Assembly (NCBI GenBank): GCA_030673645.1
Contig: DAOVIO010000096.1
Coordinates: forward strand, 1-15,051
Origin: JAGLSB01 sp023135955
Lineage (GTDB): Bacteria > Bacteroidota > Bacteroidia > Bacteroidales > GCA-2748055
Direction of reading: 5' to 3'
DNA: 15,051 nt
Below are positions 14,610 through 15,051 of this stretch, piece after piece. The notes under the pieces were generated by a model that had not been told where the DNA came from, did not search any database, and worked only from the letters and a program-made list of their open reading frames with translations. Positions within the stretch are counted from its first letter, which is position 1; each line of letters begins with the position of its first letter. The translations under genes were made by a program, and so were the position numbers.

Positions 14610-14852
14610 AATACATTTATATTAATATTCATATCAAAGATAGAAGCTTTTTATTTCAAGCTAAATATTTCACATATAATAATATCCACAGTTTTGGGTT
14701 ATATAGTCCAGTACTGCTCAGTCATAAATTAATGGAGGTTGCAGCTTAGTTGTAAATATGAGATTTGTGTATTGAAACTACTATATAACATAAACTGTTA
14801 TATTCAATTTAAAATTGCGGCTTTTTTGCCCGCACACTGGACTGGTTGCTGG
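14610..14852. other. non-coding DNA upstream of the iron-sulfur operon
   Basis: About 240 bp of A/T-rich sequence without a convincing gene. It contains the possible -7 element of the iron-sulfur operon and leads into the palindrome cluster. A GGACTGGTTGCTGGG stretch at 14839-14853 already resembles the heptamer repeat that follows. Confidence 0.55.
14635..14642 (-). promoter_or_regulatory. possible -7 element for the iron-sulfur gene pair
   Basis: On the minus strand the bases read TATCTTTG, an exact TAnnTTTG match, 25 bp before the ATG at 14609. No TTG stands at the ideal 19-20 nt distance (the closest, complement of CAA at 14657-14659, is 14 nt away), so the call rests on the -7 box alone. 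Confidence 0.45.
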
Positions 14853-14880
14853 GCACCTCCCTGAGCCTGTCGAAGGGTGC
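14853..14880. repeat. palindromic repeat with core CCCTGAGCCTGTCGAAGGG
   Basis: GCACC (14853-14857) and GGTGC (14876-14880) flank the core at 14859-14877, whose ends CCCT and AGGG also pair. I recall this core (CCTTCGACAGGCTCAGG in the other orientation) as a widespread intergenic REP-like sequence in many bacterial phyla. Its copy number in this genome cannot be judged here. Confidence 0.65.
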
Positions 14881-14907
14881 TGGTTGTTGGTTGCTGATTG
14901 CTGATTG
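14880..14907 (+). repeat. four tandem heptamers (CTGGTTG/CTGATTG)
   Basis: CTGGTTG, TTGGTTG, CTGATTG and CTGATTG follow without a gap, and a further partial copy (CTGGTTGCTGG) lies before the palindrome. It differs in period (7 bp rather than 8) from the arrays at 6648-7157, but shares the GGTTG-rich wording. Confidence 0.7.
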
Positions 14908-14932
14908 ACAGGAAAATACTCAATTATATTTC

Positions 14933-15014
14933 GGGCTGAAGGCCCAACTTAATTCAGCCCAAGGCAACGCCTTGGGTATATAAACCACGCCCCAAACCTG
15001 CGCCCTGAAAGGGC
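14933..15014. repeat. REP-like cluster of three hairpins
   Basis: Three stems occur in 82 bp: GGGC-TGAAG-GCCC (14933-14945), CCCAAGGCAACGCCTTGGG with an 8-bp perfect stem (14958-14976), and GCCCT-GAA-AGGGC (15002-15014). TTCAGCCC at 14953-14960 is also the complement of GGGCTGAA at 14933-14940, so larger folds are possible. The local GC content is far above the surroundings. I recall this combination (a GCCCTTTCAGGGC-type hairpin beside a CCAAGGCGTTGCCTTGG-type hairpin) as a frequent intergenic repeat in Bacteroidota, possibly of the REP/RAYT kind. No RAYT gene is in the window. Confidence 0.65.
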
Positions 15015-15051
15015 AATTTATATAATTTACAATTTTGAGATGATAATTATA

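Noticed and set aside
14535..14732. Plus-strand 65-codon frame
   Set aside because: It lies mostly over the start and promoter of the minus-strand iron-sulfur gene and has no recognisable features beyond A/T-rich hydrophobic codons.

Overview
The window is low-GC DNA from a member of the Bacteroidota, most likely the Bacteroidales/Marinilabiliales side. The evidence is promoters of the form TTG-N19/20-TAnnTTTG, little sign of Shine-Dalgarno sequences, lipoprotein signal peptides ending in S-C, and protein variants typical of the phylum (deoxynucleoside kinase, TrmH-like methyltransferase, split LysO). The species cannot be named from the sequence alone.

Layout. 1-970 (-): 5' part of a secreted PHP-fold (CehA/McbA-like) protein, cut by the window edge. 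971-1815: long non-coding stretch holding a 19-codon lipoprotein-signal-peptide ORF and a cluster of decayed palindromes, then the rpsO promoter. 1816-4400 (+): rpsO, a terminator, pnp, a terminator. 4431-6642 (+): prolyl oligopeptidase with a lipoprotein signal. 6643-7166: an unusual block in which a roughly 293-bp internally deleted IS256-family remnant sits between two arrays of the same 8-bp repeat in opposite orientation. 7167-7802 (+): deoxynucleoside kinase starting at GTG right after the second array. 7822-9679 (+): promoter, TPR/OmpA-like lipoprotein, bidirectional terminator. 9678-10208 (-): TrmH-family RNA methyltransferase. 10313-11500 (+): sucC without sucD. 11523-12782 (-): arginine deiminase family enzyme. 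12889-13759 (-): LysO-type exporter split into two translationally coupled genes. 13897-14609 (-): two related CDGSH iron-sulfur proteins, the upstream one fused to a Fer4_19 domain. 14610-15051: non-coding, ending in a dense cluster of REP-like palindromes and heptamer repeats.

How the genes relate. Most are housekeeping or conserved accessory genes: translation and RNA decay (rpsO-pnp, the methyltransferase), nucleotide salvage (the kinase), the TCA cycle (sucC), and envelope functions (the protease and the TPR lipoprotein). On the minus strand, the arginine deiminase lies 106 bp downstream of the split LysO exporter and could be co-expressed with it, coupling basic amino acid breakdown and export; this is inference.

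I see no CRISPR array, tRNA, rRNA, prophage or recognisable defence system. The most unusual structure is the inverted octamer arrays around the deleted insertion sequence. The split duplicated LysO, the minimal lipoprotein-signal ORF and the palindrome clusters come next.
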